Source: Rhizobium sp. NFR07 (GTDB taxonomy: Bacteria; Pseudomonadota; Alphaproteobacteria; Rhizobiales; Rhizobiaceae). Taken from it: a stretch of 64,000 nucleotides of DNA. The DNA lies in the NCBI RefSeq assembly GCF_900111905.1, contig NZ_FOKM01000015.1:104704-168703 (forward strand). The letters are read 5' to 3'. Below the pieces are notes generated by a model that saw nothing but the letters and a program-made list of their open reading frames with translations, made no database searches and was not told where the DNA came from. The position numbers and the translations under genes were made by a program. Each line of letters opens with the position of its first letter. Position 1 is the first letter of the stretch. Below are positions 7,901 to 15,631 of the stretch, piece after piece.

Positions 7901-8763
7901 GCGCGGCCGAATATCGCCTCGGTCTGGTGCTTGTGACGGCATCAGCGGTCGCCTGGAGCACGGCGGGTTTCTTCACGCGGCTCGTTCCACTGGATAGCTG
8001 GACGCTGCTCGCTTGGCGCGGCATTTTTGGCGCGCTCGGCATCGCCGTAGTGATCCTGATCATGGGTCGCCGTGGGGCATGGCGGAGCGTCCGCGACATG
8101 GATTGGCCCGGCTGGTTGTTCGCCGTCGTCTCCGCCGTCGGCATGATTTTCTTCATCACGTCGCTCAGACGCACCACAGTCGCCCATGTCGCAGTGATCT
8201 ATGCGACGGTACCGTTCATCGCAGCCGTGCTTGGCTGGCTGGTGATGCGGGAACGACCGGCAGCGAGCGCCGTCATCGCTAGCCTCGCCGCGTTCGCAGG
8301 GGTTGCTTTAATGGTCGGCTTCGGCATCGAGGGTAGCTTGATTGGCGACATTCTCGCATTGGGCATGACGCTTTGCATGGCGGCAATGATGGTGATCGCA
8401 CGGCGGTTCCGCAACATCCCGGTCATGCCGGCCGCCTGCCTATCGGCACTGCTAAGCGGACTGGTCTGTTGGCCGTTTGGGGACCCGCTTGCCGTTTCCG
8501 GTTATGAGCTGTTTCTCTTGGCATTGTTCGGTTTCGTGAACTCGGCAGTCGGGCTTGCGCTGTTTACGCTTGGCGCAAGGCTCCTGCCTGCGATCGAGAC
8601 GGCGCTGATAGGGGCCTTGGATGCACCGCTGGCCCCGCTCTGGGTCTGGCTCGCCTTCAGGGAGACACCCGGCATTGGTACGGTTGCCGGTGGGCTGATC
8701 GTGTTCGTGGCAGTTGCTGCTCACATTGTGGTCGAGACCCGACGAGCCTCCCGGACGCTCTGA
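7897..8763 (+). CDS. EamA/DMT-family transporter
   Basis: This 288-aa inner-membrane protein has ten predicted hydrophobic segments arranged as two repeats of five, as in the drug/metabolite transporter superfamily. The first segment is LGLVLVTASAVAWSTAGF. The middle holds VIYATVPFIAAVLGWLV, a typical EamA repeat end. The ATG at 7897 overlaps the stop of the preceding gene (ATGA), so it is translationally coupled; the longer frame from 7834 is rejected because it overlaps the upstream gene. The substrate is unknown; most relatives export metabolites or amino acids. Confidence 0.8.
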   Translation: MSAAEYRLGLVLVTASAVAWSTAGFFTRLVPLDSWTLLAWRGIFGALGIAVVILIMGRRGAWRSVRDMDWPGWLFAVVSAVGMIFFITSLRRTTVAHVAVIYATVPFIAAVLGWLVMRERPAASAVIASLAAFAGVALMVGFGIEGSLIGDILALGMTLCMAAMMVIARRFRNIPVMPAACLSALLSGLVCWPFGDPLAVSGYELFLLALFGFVNSAVGLALFTLGARLLPAIETALIGALDAPLAPLWVWLAFRETPGIGTVAGGLIVFVAVAAHIVVETRRASRTL

Positions 8764-8787
8764 AATCACTGCCGTAGGTTCCGAGAG

Positions 8788-8796
8788 TTTTGTGAC
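8788..8796 (+). repeat. Weak half-site E of the cassette-type repeat
   Basis: TTTTGTGAC lies between the EamA and GNAT genes and differs by one base from the common right arm TTTTGCGAC. Read on the minus strand it continues as GTCACAAAA then CTCTCGG. No second arm is visible, so it is a decayed or chance half-site. Confidence 0.25.
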
Positions 8797-8818
8797 GCGA
8801 TTAAGATAGGGAGAGATA

Positions 8819-9289
8819 ATGAATCCGCATATTCGAACAGCGGCCGATAGCGATAACGCGGCTATATTGCGTATCTTGCGGCAGGTTTTGTTGTCAATTT
8901 CTCCGGATGGAGCTGCCGTCCCAAAGCCATCGGACGAATACCTTCAAAGCATTGTGAAAGGTTGCGAGATATTCGTCATTGAGCAGGGCGACGAGGTTGT
9001 CGGGCTAAACGCTATCCGCGTCATCGACCTGTCAGACCGCGAAAATGCAGCTTACAGCAAAATCGCGCTTGTCATGGCAATCGGTGTCGATGAAACGAAA
9101 CGCCGGCGGGGACTGGGAACTGCGCTAGTAAATCATATGCGGGGCTGGCTGGCGACTGAGGGCGTCGAAATGGTTAGCCTGAATGTCGCGGCCCATAATA
9201 CGCCCGCAGTAGCGTTCTACAAGCATATGGGCTTTGGAACTTTGTCTATGCAGATGGGATGTAAGCTGCCTTTGTCGCAAGAGTCCTAA
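8819..9289 (+). CDS. GNAT family N-acetyltransferase
   Basis: This 156-aa protein matches the GNAT fold, which moves an acetyl group from acetyl-CoA to an amine. The acetyl-CoA pyrophosphate-binding loop is seen at residues about 90-105 (GVDETKRRRGLGTALVNHM). It is followed by the late strand and helix VSLNVAAHNTPAVAFYKHMGF. A GGGAGAG ribosome-binding site precedes the ATG. The stop codon lies inside the spacer of site F, so the last codons are part of the repeat. The substrate (antibiotic, amino acid or protein) cannot be told. Confidence 0.8.
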   Translation: MNPHIRTAADSDNAAILRILRQVLLSISPDGAAVPKPSDEYLQSIVKGCEIFVIEQGDEVVGLNAIRVIDLSDRENAAYSKIALVMAIGVDETKRRRGLGTALVNHMRGWLATEGVEMVSLNVAAHNTPAVAFYKHMGFGTLSMQMGCKLPLSQES

Positions 9290-9298
9290 TTTTGCGAA
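9274..9298 (+). repeat. Recombinase-type core site F, overlapping the GNAT stop codon
   Basis: Left arm GTCGCAAGA, spacer GTCCTAA (9283-9289), right arm TTTTGCGAA (9290-9298). The TAA stop of the GNAT gene is the last three bases of the spacer. This is the cleanest same-orientation match to sites B, G and H. Confidence 0.6.
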
Positions 9299-9314
9299 GT
9301 TGAAGAAGCCTTTT

Positions 9315-10091
9315 ATGCAGGGGCTGTCAAAGATGGAGGATTGGGTGGATCAGCCACCAATCGAGCTATGGAATGTTACAGCGCCGTTAGAACGACTTGG
9401 AGGGGGCTTCCGGAATATTGTGTTCCATACTGTTGGGCTGCCCCAGGACCTCGTCTTTAAATCAACGCGTAGGTCTACGGCCGCTTTGGAATGGCTAAGC
9501 GTCGTCCAAGACTTTGCCCGTGCAAGCGGCTTCATCGTTCCATCGTTTGTGCGCAGCCGGAACGGGCTGTTGATTGAAAGTGGTTGGACTTGTGAGGAGT
9601 TCCTCGTCGGTGAACCGTTTGCAAAGGAGGATTTGCCGTCGATCTTGCCGGAAATATCAAGATTTCACCAATTGGCGGCGACGATAACGCAGAGGCCGGG
9701 ATTTGCTTCATCGGAAGAGCTGACCAGTCTATTAGCTGGCGGCGATATCGACCTTTCCACGATGCCTCCCGAGTTAGCTGAATTATGTCGTCACGCATGG
9801 CGCGAAGTGTCAGGCCTTCCGGCCACCGCTGTCCACGCCGATCTCAATGCTGGTAATCTGCTGCGCTGTCATGACGGACGCCCAGCCTTGTTAGACTGGG
9901 ACGAATGCCGTCGCGATCTAGCAATTTTCGATCTCGGACAACTAATAGCAGTCCGCAATTTGGAACAGCGCGCAATCTTGGCTTGGGAGGTGGCATGTTC
10001 TTGGAACATCGAGCCGGACCATGCGCGCGAGGTCGAAAAACGTTTGCACAGCAAGGATCGAGAAATTACTGCGAAGTCGCGAAAATCCTGA
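9315..10091 (+). CDS. Aminoglycoside-phosphotransferase-fold kinase (APH family)
   Basis: The protein (258 aa from this ATG; 9333 is an alternative) has the protein-kinase-like fold of aminoglycoside and choline kinases. The catalytic loop is HADLNAGNLL (Brenner motif), followed by LLDWDECR, the metal-binding aspartate segment. The ATP-binding lysine is probably in LVFKSTRR. Members phosphorylate small hydroxyl substrates; a resistance role is possible but not shown. The C-terminus ends in site G: the TGA stop lies in its spacer at the same position as in the GNAT cassette. It is a typical single-gene cassette. Confidence 0.7.
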   Translation: MQGLSKMEDWVDQPPIELWNVTAPLERLGGGFRNIVFHTVGLPQDLVFKSTRRSTAALEWLSVVQDFARASGFIVPSFVRSRNGLLIESGWTCEEFLVGEPFAKEDLPSILPEISRFHQLAATITQRPGFASSEELTSLLAGGDIDLSTMPPELAELCRHAWREVSGLPATAVHADLNAGNLLRCHDGRPALLDWDECRRDLAIFDLGQLIAVRNLEQRAILAWEVACSWNIEPDHAREVEKRLHSKDREITAKSRKS

Positions 10092-10100
10092 CTTCTTGGG
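10076..10100 (+). repeat. Recombinase-type core site G, overlapping the APH stop codon
   Basis: Left arm GTCGCGAAA, spacer ATCCTGA (10085-10091), degenerate right arm CTTCTTGGG. The TGA stop of the kinase gene ends the spacer, exactly as TAA does in site F. Confidence 0.5.
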
Positions 10101-10151
10101 CAAACTATGCTGATATCTCAGCGTCTCAGCAATATGAGAGGGTCAATCAGT

Positions 10152-11369
10152 ATGGAACGGCAGAGCACCTACAGCGATCTTTTGAAAATGCCGGGACTAT
10201 CGCCTCTGATCCTTGCGGCGACGTTTTCCCGGCTGGCGGGGCGAATGTTTATTCTCACATTGGTCCTGTTCGTGCTGGCGCGGTTTTCTTCACCGGCACT
10301 GGCCGGCTGGCTCACGTTCGCAGCGATCGTTCCGGGTCTACTTGTGAGCCCGGTTGCAGGCGTCCTGCTTGACCGTGTTGGCCCGACGATAGCCGTCCGG
10401 ATCGACATGATTGCAAGCGCCTCTTTCATTGCCGCGATCAGCATTGCTGCATGGGCTGGCTGGGCCGATCCGATAGCCCTGTTCATTCTGGTGATACTGT
10501 TTTCTCTTGCTGGCCCTTTGGGCGCAGCCGGGACACGCACGCTGCTGCCTCGCCTCGTTCCACATCACGCTCTCGACCGAGCCAATGCGCTCGATACGGC
10601 TGTGTACGCGGTCGTCGATGTTGTTGGACCGGCGATGGCGGGCATAATAGTGGCATGGCTCGGGCCCGAAACTGCGATGTCTATCATCGCCATAGCCTAT
10701 GCTTGCGCCGCCCTTTGCATGTCTTTCGTCCCGCGCCTTCGCGGTTTGGCCTCCAGAGACACTTCATTCCTGCGGCAGACAATTGAAGGCATTCAGATCG
10801 TCGCCAGGCAACCGACATTGCGCGGGCTCGCCATCTCCTATTCGATGTATCAGATCACCTGGGGTGTCCTTTACGTCGTGGTGCCGGTTTTCGTCGCCAA
10901 TCATTACGATATGGCTGTCGGCAGCTCCGTAACCGGCTTCCTATGGGGTGCAATGGGTATCGCTGGCGGGGTCGGGGCGCTTTTCGCGGGTCACCTGCGC
11001 ACGAGTGGACGCGAACGTCATATCATGGCTATCGGTATGGTCATTACCGCTTTGGCGGCCTGGCCGGTCGCTGCAGAATTCGGTTTTGGTGGTCTGGCGA
11101 TCGGACTCATGCTCGCGGGCGTGATGTCCGGCCCGATCGACGTTGCTCTGCTAACTTTGCGTCAGCGGCGCACGGACCCGCGACAGCTTGGCCGTGTCAT
11201 GTCTATCTCGATGAGCCTGAACATGGCTGGCTTCCCTCTCGGTTCGGCTCTTGCCGGCATGGTCATCACCTCGTCGCTCTCAACAACATTCGTTTTGGCC
11301 GGCATCGCGTCTGTGATAGCCGCCATCGCTACCATATCGATACCAGCCGACCGAACTACCGCGACGTGA
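10152..11369 (+). CDS. Major facilitator superfamily exporter
   Basis: From the ATG at 10152 (GAGAGGG upstream) the product is 405 aa with about 12 hydrophobic segments. It shows the MFS loop motif between helices 2 and 3 (GVLLDRVGPTIAVR) and a charged central loop (PRLRGLASRDTSFLRQTIEG). This looks like a proton-driven exporter of the macrolide or multidrug type (MFS_3-like). The alternative start at 10107 would overlap less conserved sequence. It sits alone between sites G and H. The substrate is unknown. Confidence 0.8.
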   Translation: MERQSTYSDLLKMPGLSPLILAATFSRLAGRMFILTLVLFVLARFSSPALAGWLTFAAIVPGLLVSPVAGVLLDRVGPTIAVRIDMIASASFIAAISIAAWAGWADPIALFILVILFSLAGPLGAAGTRTLLPRLVPHHALDRANALDTAVYAVVDVVGPAMAGIIVAWLGPETAMSIIAIAYACAALCMSFVPRLRGLASRDTSFLRQTIEGIQIVARQPTLRGLAISYSMYQITWGVLYVVVPVFVANHYDMAVGSSVTGFLWGAMGIAGGVGALFAGHLRTSGRERHIMAIGMVITALAAWPVAAEFGFGGLAIGLMLAGVMSGPIDVALLTLRQRRTDPRQLGRVMSISMSLNMAGFPLGSALAGMVITSSLSTTFVLAGIASVIAAIATISIPADRTTAT

Positions 11370-11388
11370 AAGCCTAATATGCTGTAGC

Positions 11389-11413
11389 GTTGCAATTATC
11401 CTGATTTCCGCGA
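11389..11413 (+). repeat. Recombinase-type core site H
   Basis: Left arm GTTGCAATT, spacer ATCCTGA (11398-11404), right arm TTTCCGCGA. The spacer is identical to that of site G. It lies 20 bp after the MFS stop codon and before the minus-strand DUF4037 gene. Confidence 0.45.
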
Positions 11414-11448
11414 GAGATTACGGCGACTACCTTTCAGTCAGGCCAGAT

Positions 11449-12555
11449 TCATTCAGGTCCAGTTCCCTCGGCTAGTTTTAGAAGCGAAGCGGTCGCAGCG
11501 CTTGCATACGCTGGAACAGCGAGAACGAAGTTGCTTGTCAGGAATTGATCGGCTGCTCCGAATTCTGGCAATTGACGCAACTCTTCGTCCTCAATCGAAG
11601 AGCGAAGTGAGGCGAAAACTGCTAGAGAATCCACAAATTGGTACGGCCTGCTGTGGATGGAGCTGATCGACGGGGCGCTTGCGCCAGGAATGCCTTTGGC
11701 AATTTGTAGTTCAGCCACAAAGCGGCAGGCGTAGATCAGTCCTGCCTCTCGCGCTTTCCAATCCTCAGCCCGCATTACCTGATCGAGCATAGGCTTGAGT
11801 TCGGATGCGCAATCCAATCTGGAAAAAGCTGTTCCAAACCACTTGGGATAGGGCGCATAGCGGCGCTCGATCAGCATGGCAAGCCGCATGATATTCCCAA
11901 CCATTCTTGCTGCGATGACACGCGACCCAATGTCATCGCCAGCATCGCCGGCTCGGCCGACAAAAGCACGTTCCTCGGCAATGCGCCCCCATTGCGCCGC
12001 GAGCTTGTACAGCCAAACATCGCGGGGGAAGTAGGCCATCCGTTTTCGAAGCGATGTTAATTCGCCGAAATCATCGCGGAAAACCGCGCCACCTGTGACG
12101 GTCAGAAATGTTTGCTCCGAATAGGATAGCCAGTCCTGTGTCGTTAGCTCATTCGGGAATTGGCGACCCCAGAAGCGGTCGCACCAAGCCGCAACTGTAT
12201 AGAGTTCCGCGCCATGATCTGACCCCAACATGCCCGCCCCAGCATCTCCAGAAGGTGGCCGGACGTTGGTCGAGTAACGAACCGGCCAGCCTTCGAATGA
12301 TAGCGGTAAACTGCTATCCAGTGCTTTCATGACGGCTGGCGCAATCGTGGGGAAGCTAGCAGCGGGAAGGAAAAGCTGCACACACGGGCCGTAATCGTGG
12401 TCTGCCGATACCTCGGAATCGAACCTGAGGATCTCCGAACCAAGTCCGACACGAGCTGCAGCATGGGACATATATGGAAAGTTATCGTGCAGGATCGGGC
12501 CGACAACCTTCTCATAGAAACGCTGCGATAGGTCGATTCCAATTCCTTGAGCCAT
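11449..12555 (-). CDS. DUF4037 domain-containing protein (putative nucleotidyltransferase-like)
   Basis: This 368-aa protein matches the DUF4037 family, which carries a nucleotidyltransferase-like N-terminal half followed by a helical domain. Seen are LGSEILRFDSEVSADHDYGP (about residues 38-57; the acidic DHD would hold metal), YFPRDVWLYKLAAQWGRI, FVGRAGDAGDDIGSRVIAAR and RRYAPYPKWFGTAF. The function is not established. It lies on the opposite strand to most of the array and is divergent from the VOC gene. Confidence 0.8.
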   Translation of the reverse strand: MAQGIGIDLSQRFYEKVVGPILHDNFPYMSHAAARVGLGSEILRFDSEVSADHDYGPCVQLFLPAASFPTIAPAVMKALDSSLPLSFEGWPVRYSTNVRPPSGDAGAGMLGSDHGAELYTVAAWCDRFWGRQFPNELTTQDWLSYSEQTFLTVTGGAVFRDDFGELTSLRKRMAYFPRDVWLYKLAAQWGRIAEERAFVGRAGDAGDDIGSRVIAARMVGNIMRLAMLIERRYAPYPKWFGTAFSRLDCASELKPMLDQVMRAEDWKAREAGLIYACRFVAELQIAKGIPGASAPSISSIHSRPYQFVDSLAVFASLRSSIEDEELRQLPEFGAADQFLTSNFVLAVPAYASAATASLLKLAEGTGPE

Positions 12556-12755
12556 CGTCCTTCACCTGCTTTCTCTCGCAATTATTAGATCGGTTGAACC
12601 TCCACGGCCAACGCGCTACCATTCTCGCGGGTGTGCAGCCCACCGCTCGCCCCTTCAGGGATGGTGAAATGCACAAACTTCTCGGTTGAACCCTTATGGG
12701 CAGCCGTCGGCAACGCGAGCACCGGCATTGATTATGCCTGGAAAGGGACAAAACC

Positions 12756-13343
12756 ATGAGTGCTCGCGCTCACCCTAAATCTATGGCCAAAGCTTTGCGA
12801 AAAGCTCTTGCCGAGCAGAACCTCGACCTATCGCATAGCGCCTGCCTGGAAATTGTCGCTAGGCAGTTGGGTGCTTCCAACTGGAATACCTTGAAGGCAT
12901 CGAGTGACAAGTCTGCATCGCTCAGTTTCACGCTTTTCGTTGAGCATGGTCGTCAGGAAGAAGCCGCCATTTTCTACAGGACCGTTTTTGGTGCTGTTCC
13001 AACGAAGACGCATTACCTACAACAACGAGAGCCAATGGCAGTTGAGTTGGAGCTTGGTGGATGGCTGGTCTCAATATGCGGATCGAATCCACGTCGAGAA
13101 GCCGAGCCTTGGCGTGGAGGCCCCTTTCATCCAAAAGAGAAGGGGTCCGTGAGCGCGGTTTACCGTTTGGACGTGGACAACGTGGCGGCTATGCTGAAGA
13201 CAGCGGTTGCAGCTGGTGCCAGTGTTCGGGACAGCCTACAAGTTGCCGACAATGGTCACCGTGTTGCGACCATCTTTGACCCCTTTGGGCACATCTGGGC
13301 CTTGCATGAAAAGGCCGTAGCAACGACGATCCAGGCGGCGTAA
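12756..13343 (+). CDS. VOC (glyoxalase/PhnB-like) family protein
   Basis: This 195-aa protein has two parts. Residues about 8-48 form a small helical module found in front of some glyoxalase-like proteins (KALRKALAEQNLDLSHSACL, ARQLGASNWNTLKA). Residues about 52-190 form a vicinal-oxygen-chelate domain of the PhnB type (FTLFVEHGRQEEAAIFYRTV, VAAGASVRDSLQVADNGHRV, FDPFGHIWALHE). The family includes metalloenzymes and antibiotic-binding resistance proteins; substrate and metal ligands cannot be assigned. It is followed 16 bp later by the site J cluster. Confidence 0.75.
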   Translation: MSARAHPKSMAKALRKALAEQNLDLSHSACLEIVARQLGASNWNTLKASSDKSASLSFTLFVEHGRQEEAAIFYRTVFGAVPTKTHYLQQREPMAVELELGGWLVSICGSNPRREAEPWRGGPFHPKEKGSVSAVYRLDVDNVAAMLKTAVAAGASVRDSLQVADNGHRVATIFDPFGHIWALHEKAVATTIQAA

Positions 13344-13359
13344 GCCGACGACAGTTCTT

Positions 13360-13410
13360 GTCGCAAATGTCTGTCGCGAAAACCAGACTTTTGCGTCTGA
13401 GTTTTGCGAC
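13360..13410 (+). repeat. Recombinase-type site J (nested core sites)
   Basis: The outer arms GTCGCAAA (13360-13367) and TTTTGCGAC (13402-13410) enclose a core site: arm GTCGCGAAA (13373-13381), spacer ACCAGAC, arm TTTTGCGTC (13389-13397). The nested structure may reflect two fused sites. A further partial copy, GTCGCGAAA, lies at 13446-13454. Confidence 0.55.
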
Positions 13411-13607
13411 AGGCTTTTCCCTGCAAATTCAGCGCCGGCGATTTTGTCGCGAAACTTAGCCATATCGCAAGCTAGATGCTCGCGCGTCTGAAGAGCGGGA
13501 GAGAACGCGCAATCGTCCGTCCTGATCTCAAAGGCATCCTGCCGAAAGCATTATCGGACGTATTTAATATGGCTTGTGAGAACGCGGAAACTGGCTGGCC
13601 CTCCCCT
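13411..13607. other. Non-coding stretch between the VOC and toxin-antitoxin units
   Basis: No gene is visible between 13344 and 13682. Apart from sites J and K this stretch holds the extra half-site at 13446 and the 11-bp string TTATCGGACGT (13551-13561), which is also the right arm of the operator upstream of integrase 1. An AT-rich TTTAATAT (13563-13570) could be a -10 for the toxin-antitoxin operon. Confidence 0.4.
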
Positions 13608-13632
13608 GTCGCAAGGGCCTTTTAATTACGGG
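13608..13632 (+). repeat. Degenerate recombinase-type core site K
   Basis: Left arm GTCGCAAGG, spacer GCCTTTT, right arm AATTACGGG. Only the left arm is well conserved. It marks the boundary before the toxin-antitoxin pair. Confidence 0.35.
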
Positions 13633-13682
13633 TAGTTGAGACTATATGTAGCTAGACAGCCTAGCCAGATTGGAGCGGACGA

Positions 13683-13937
13683 ATGGATTGGCAGCTACAG
13701 GACGCTAAGAATCAGTTCTCGAAAGTGGTCCAGAAGGCTCGTCATGAGGGGCCGCAGGAGATCACTGTTCGCGGCGAACGGACTGCCGTCGTTCTGTCCG
13801 CGCGCGATTACGATGCCCTGCGTGCCGGCCTACCCACACTTGTCGACGCACTACTCGCCGGCCCGGTCTGGGATGATGAACTCGTCGAGGCAGTTGAAAG
13901 GCGCAGCCAGACCCCCAGCCGAGATTTGGCTTTCTGA
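13683..13937 (+). CDS. Type II antitoxin, Phd/YefM family
   Basis: This 84-aa protein has the Phd/YefM N-terminal DNA-binding fold (WQLQDAKNQFSKVVQKARHE, EITVRGERTAVVLSARDYD) and a disordered acidic C-terminus that would wrap the toxin. It is expected to neutralise the adjacent PIN toxin and repress the operon. Its stop overlaps the toxin start by one base (TGATG). Confidence 0.85.
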   Translation: MDWQLQDAKNQFSKVVQKARHEGPQEITVRGERTAVVLSARDYDALRAGLPTLVDALLAGPVWDDELVEAVERRSQTPSRDLAF

Positions 13938-14338
13938 TGTACCTTGTCGATACCAATATTGTTTCAGAAGCCAGGCGTGGCACTCCAGAGGCCGTGTCCT
14001 GGTTGCGATCCGTCAATCCCCTGAGCGTTCACATGAGCGCCCTGACGTTGGGTGAGATCATGCGCGGCATCGCCCTGAAGCAGAAAGCAGACCCGCGCGC
14101 GGCAGCTCACCTGACTGAATGGTTACGCAAACTGCGCCATGATCACCTCGACCGCATCCTGCCGGTGACCGACGAAATCTCTGTCGAATGGGGGCGTATC
14201 GCCGCGATCCGTCCACGTGGCGATATAGACGGCCTGATCGCGGCTACCGCGATCGTTCACGACCTGATCCTTGTCACGCGCAACGTCAAGGATTTCCAAG
14301 ACACGGATGCTACGGTGATCAGTCCATGGGAGATGTAG
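13937..14338 (+). CDS. vapC: Type II toxin, VapC-like PIN-domain ribonuclease
   Basis: This 133-aa PIN-domain protein has the acidic active-site residues in order: MYLVDTNIVSE (D5), LTLGEIMRG (glutamate near residue 40) and DIDGLIAATA (aspartate near 95). A further acidic residue lies near NVKDFQD. VapC toxins cut tRNA or rRNA to stop growth when the antitoxin is lost. It forms an operon with the upstream antitoxin and lies only 5 bp before the proposed GTG of integrase 2. Toxin-antitoxin pairs commonly stabilise cassette arrays. Confidence 0.85.
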   Translation: MYLVDTNIVSEARRGTPEAVSWLRSVNPLSVHMSALTLGEIMRGIALKQKADPRAAAHLTEWLRKLRHDHLDRILPVTDEISVEWGRIAAIRPRGDIDGLIAATAIVHDLILVTRNVKDFQDTDATVISPWEM

Positions 14339-14343
14339 GAGGC

Positions 14344-15426
14344 GTGAACGACGCGATACCGACGCGCCAGGCGCCCGGACCTATGGTATCGTTCACCACT
14401 GACCTCCCTTCCTCTGCCGCGCAATCGACAGACGACGTGCCTGCTCATCTACAGGGTCTTGCCGATCGAGCGCGCGGATATGTGGAGGCAGCCAGTTCCG
14501 CGAACACCAGAAAGGCATATGCCTCTGACTGGAGGCACTTTTCCGCATGGTGCCAGCGATCCAATCTTACCCCTCTCCCCCCGCATCCACAGACGGTAGG
14601 CCTCTATGTGACCGCCTGCGCATCAGGCGCAGCCGAGCGACGTGGTAAAGCAAACTCTGTGTCGACGATCGAAAGGCGGTTGTCGTCCCTATCCTGGAAT
14701 TATGCCCAGCGCGGCCTCACCCTTGATCGTAAAGACAGACACATTGCGACGGTGATGGCAGGGATCCGCAACAGCCATGCGAGACCGCCCGTCCAGAAGG
14801 AGGCGGTCATGGTCGAGGACATCATCGCCATGATCGAAAGCCTCGACCGCGGCACTCTGCGTGGTCTGCGCGATCGCGGAATGCTGCTGATCGGTTACGC
14901 GGGCGGACTTCGCCGCTCGGAGATCGTCGGCCTGGATCTCAAGGCTGACCAGACTGAAGATGGGCGTGGTTGGATCGAAATTCTCGATAAAGGGATGCTC
15001 ATTACCCTGCGGGGCAAGACAGGATGGCGAGAGGTGGAGATCGGCCGCGGTTCATCTGATGCCACCTGCCCCGTCGCCGCAATCGATACCTGGATCAAGT
15101 TCGCTAAGCTCGCGCATGGTCCCCTCTTTCGCCGGGTGACCGGCAATGGAACGGCGGTCGGGCCGGATCGACTGAACGACAGGGAAGTCGCGCGATTGGT
15201 GAAACGAGCCGCGATGGCCGCCGGCGTTCGTGGCGATCTCAGCGAAGCCGATAGGGCCTCTAAGTTTTCTGGCCATTCACTGCGTGCCGGTCTCGCCTCT
15301 TCCGCAGAGGTCGACGAGCGCTACGTCCAGAAACAGCTCGGTCATGCTTCAGCGGAGATGACGCGGCGGTATCAGCGGCGGCGAGACCGGTTCCGGGTGA
15401 ACCTTACTAAGGCTGCAGGATTGTGA
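14344..15426 (+). CDS. Tyrosine recombinase / site-specific integrase (copy 2)
   Basis: This 360-aa paralogue of the recombinase at 2419 has the same catalytic set (GGLRRSE, GKTG, GHSLRAG, LGHAS, RRYQRR). By eye the last about 320 residues are close to 89 % identical, while the N-terminal 40 residues differ. The DNA shows many synonymous changes, so this is not a recent duplication. GTG at 14344 is the chosen start; ATG at 14326 would overlap vapC. It appears to be the third gene of the toxin-antitoxin operon. No core site like site A is seen downstream. Confidence 0.88.
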   Translation: MNDAIPTRQAPGPMVSFTTDLPSSAAQSTDDVPAHLQGLADRARGYVEAASSANTRKAYASDWRHFSAWCQRSNLTPLPPHPQTVGLYVTACASGAAERRGKANSVSTIERRLSSLSWNYAQRGLTLDRKDRHIATVMAGIRNSHARPPVQKEAVMVEDIIAMIESLDRGTLRGLRDRGMLLIGYAGGLRRSEIVGLDLKADQTEDGRGWIEILDKGMLITLRGKTGWREVEIGRGSSDATCPVAAIDTWIKFAKLAHGPLFRRVTGNGTAVGPDRLNDREVARLVKRAAMAAGVRGDLSEADRASKFSGHSLRAGLASSAEVDERYVQKQLGHASAEMTRRYQRRRDRFRVNLTKAAGL

Positions 15427-15437
15427 TGCTTCAGAGC

Positions 15438-15631
15438 TCAGTCAGCAACAGCTCTAAAAACACTGACGGCGCCCCTGACCGGGAACATGTCCTCACCGTA
15501 ATGATGAAGCCGCGTGTGGTGGCGACGGCACAACCATCGCACAAGTAACGGCTCGTCGTATTGATCATGATGGGCATCGACAGCTTCGACGCCGCATACC
15601 TCGCAGCTCTCTTTGTCGAGGTCACCCGCCT
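15438..15631 (-). pseudogene. C-terminal fragment of an HNH-like zinc-finger protein
   Basis: Read on the minus strand this frame encodes about 64 residues with two zinc-ligand clusters: CEVCG, then DAHHDQYDEPL and VRWLCRRHH. This C-x2-C ... HH ... C-x2-HH pattern is that of small HNH-like proteins common on phages and rhizobial plasmids. There is no start codon or N-terminal part; the frame is joined directly to ligase sequence at about 15631, so it is a remnant left at a rearrangement junction. Confidence 0.5.
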
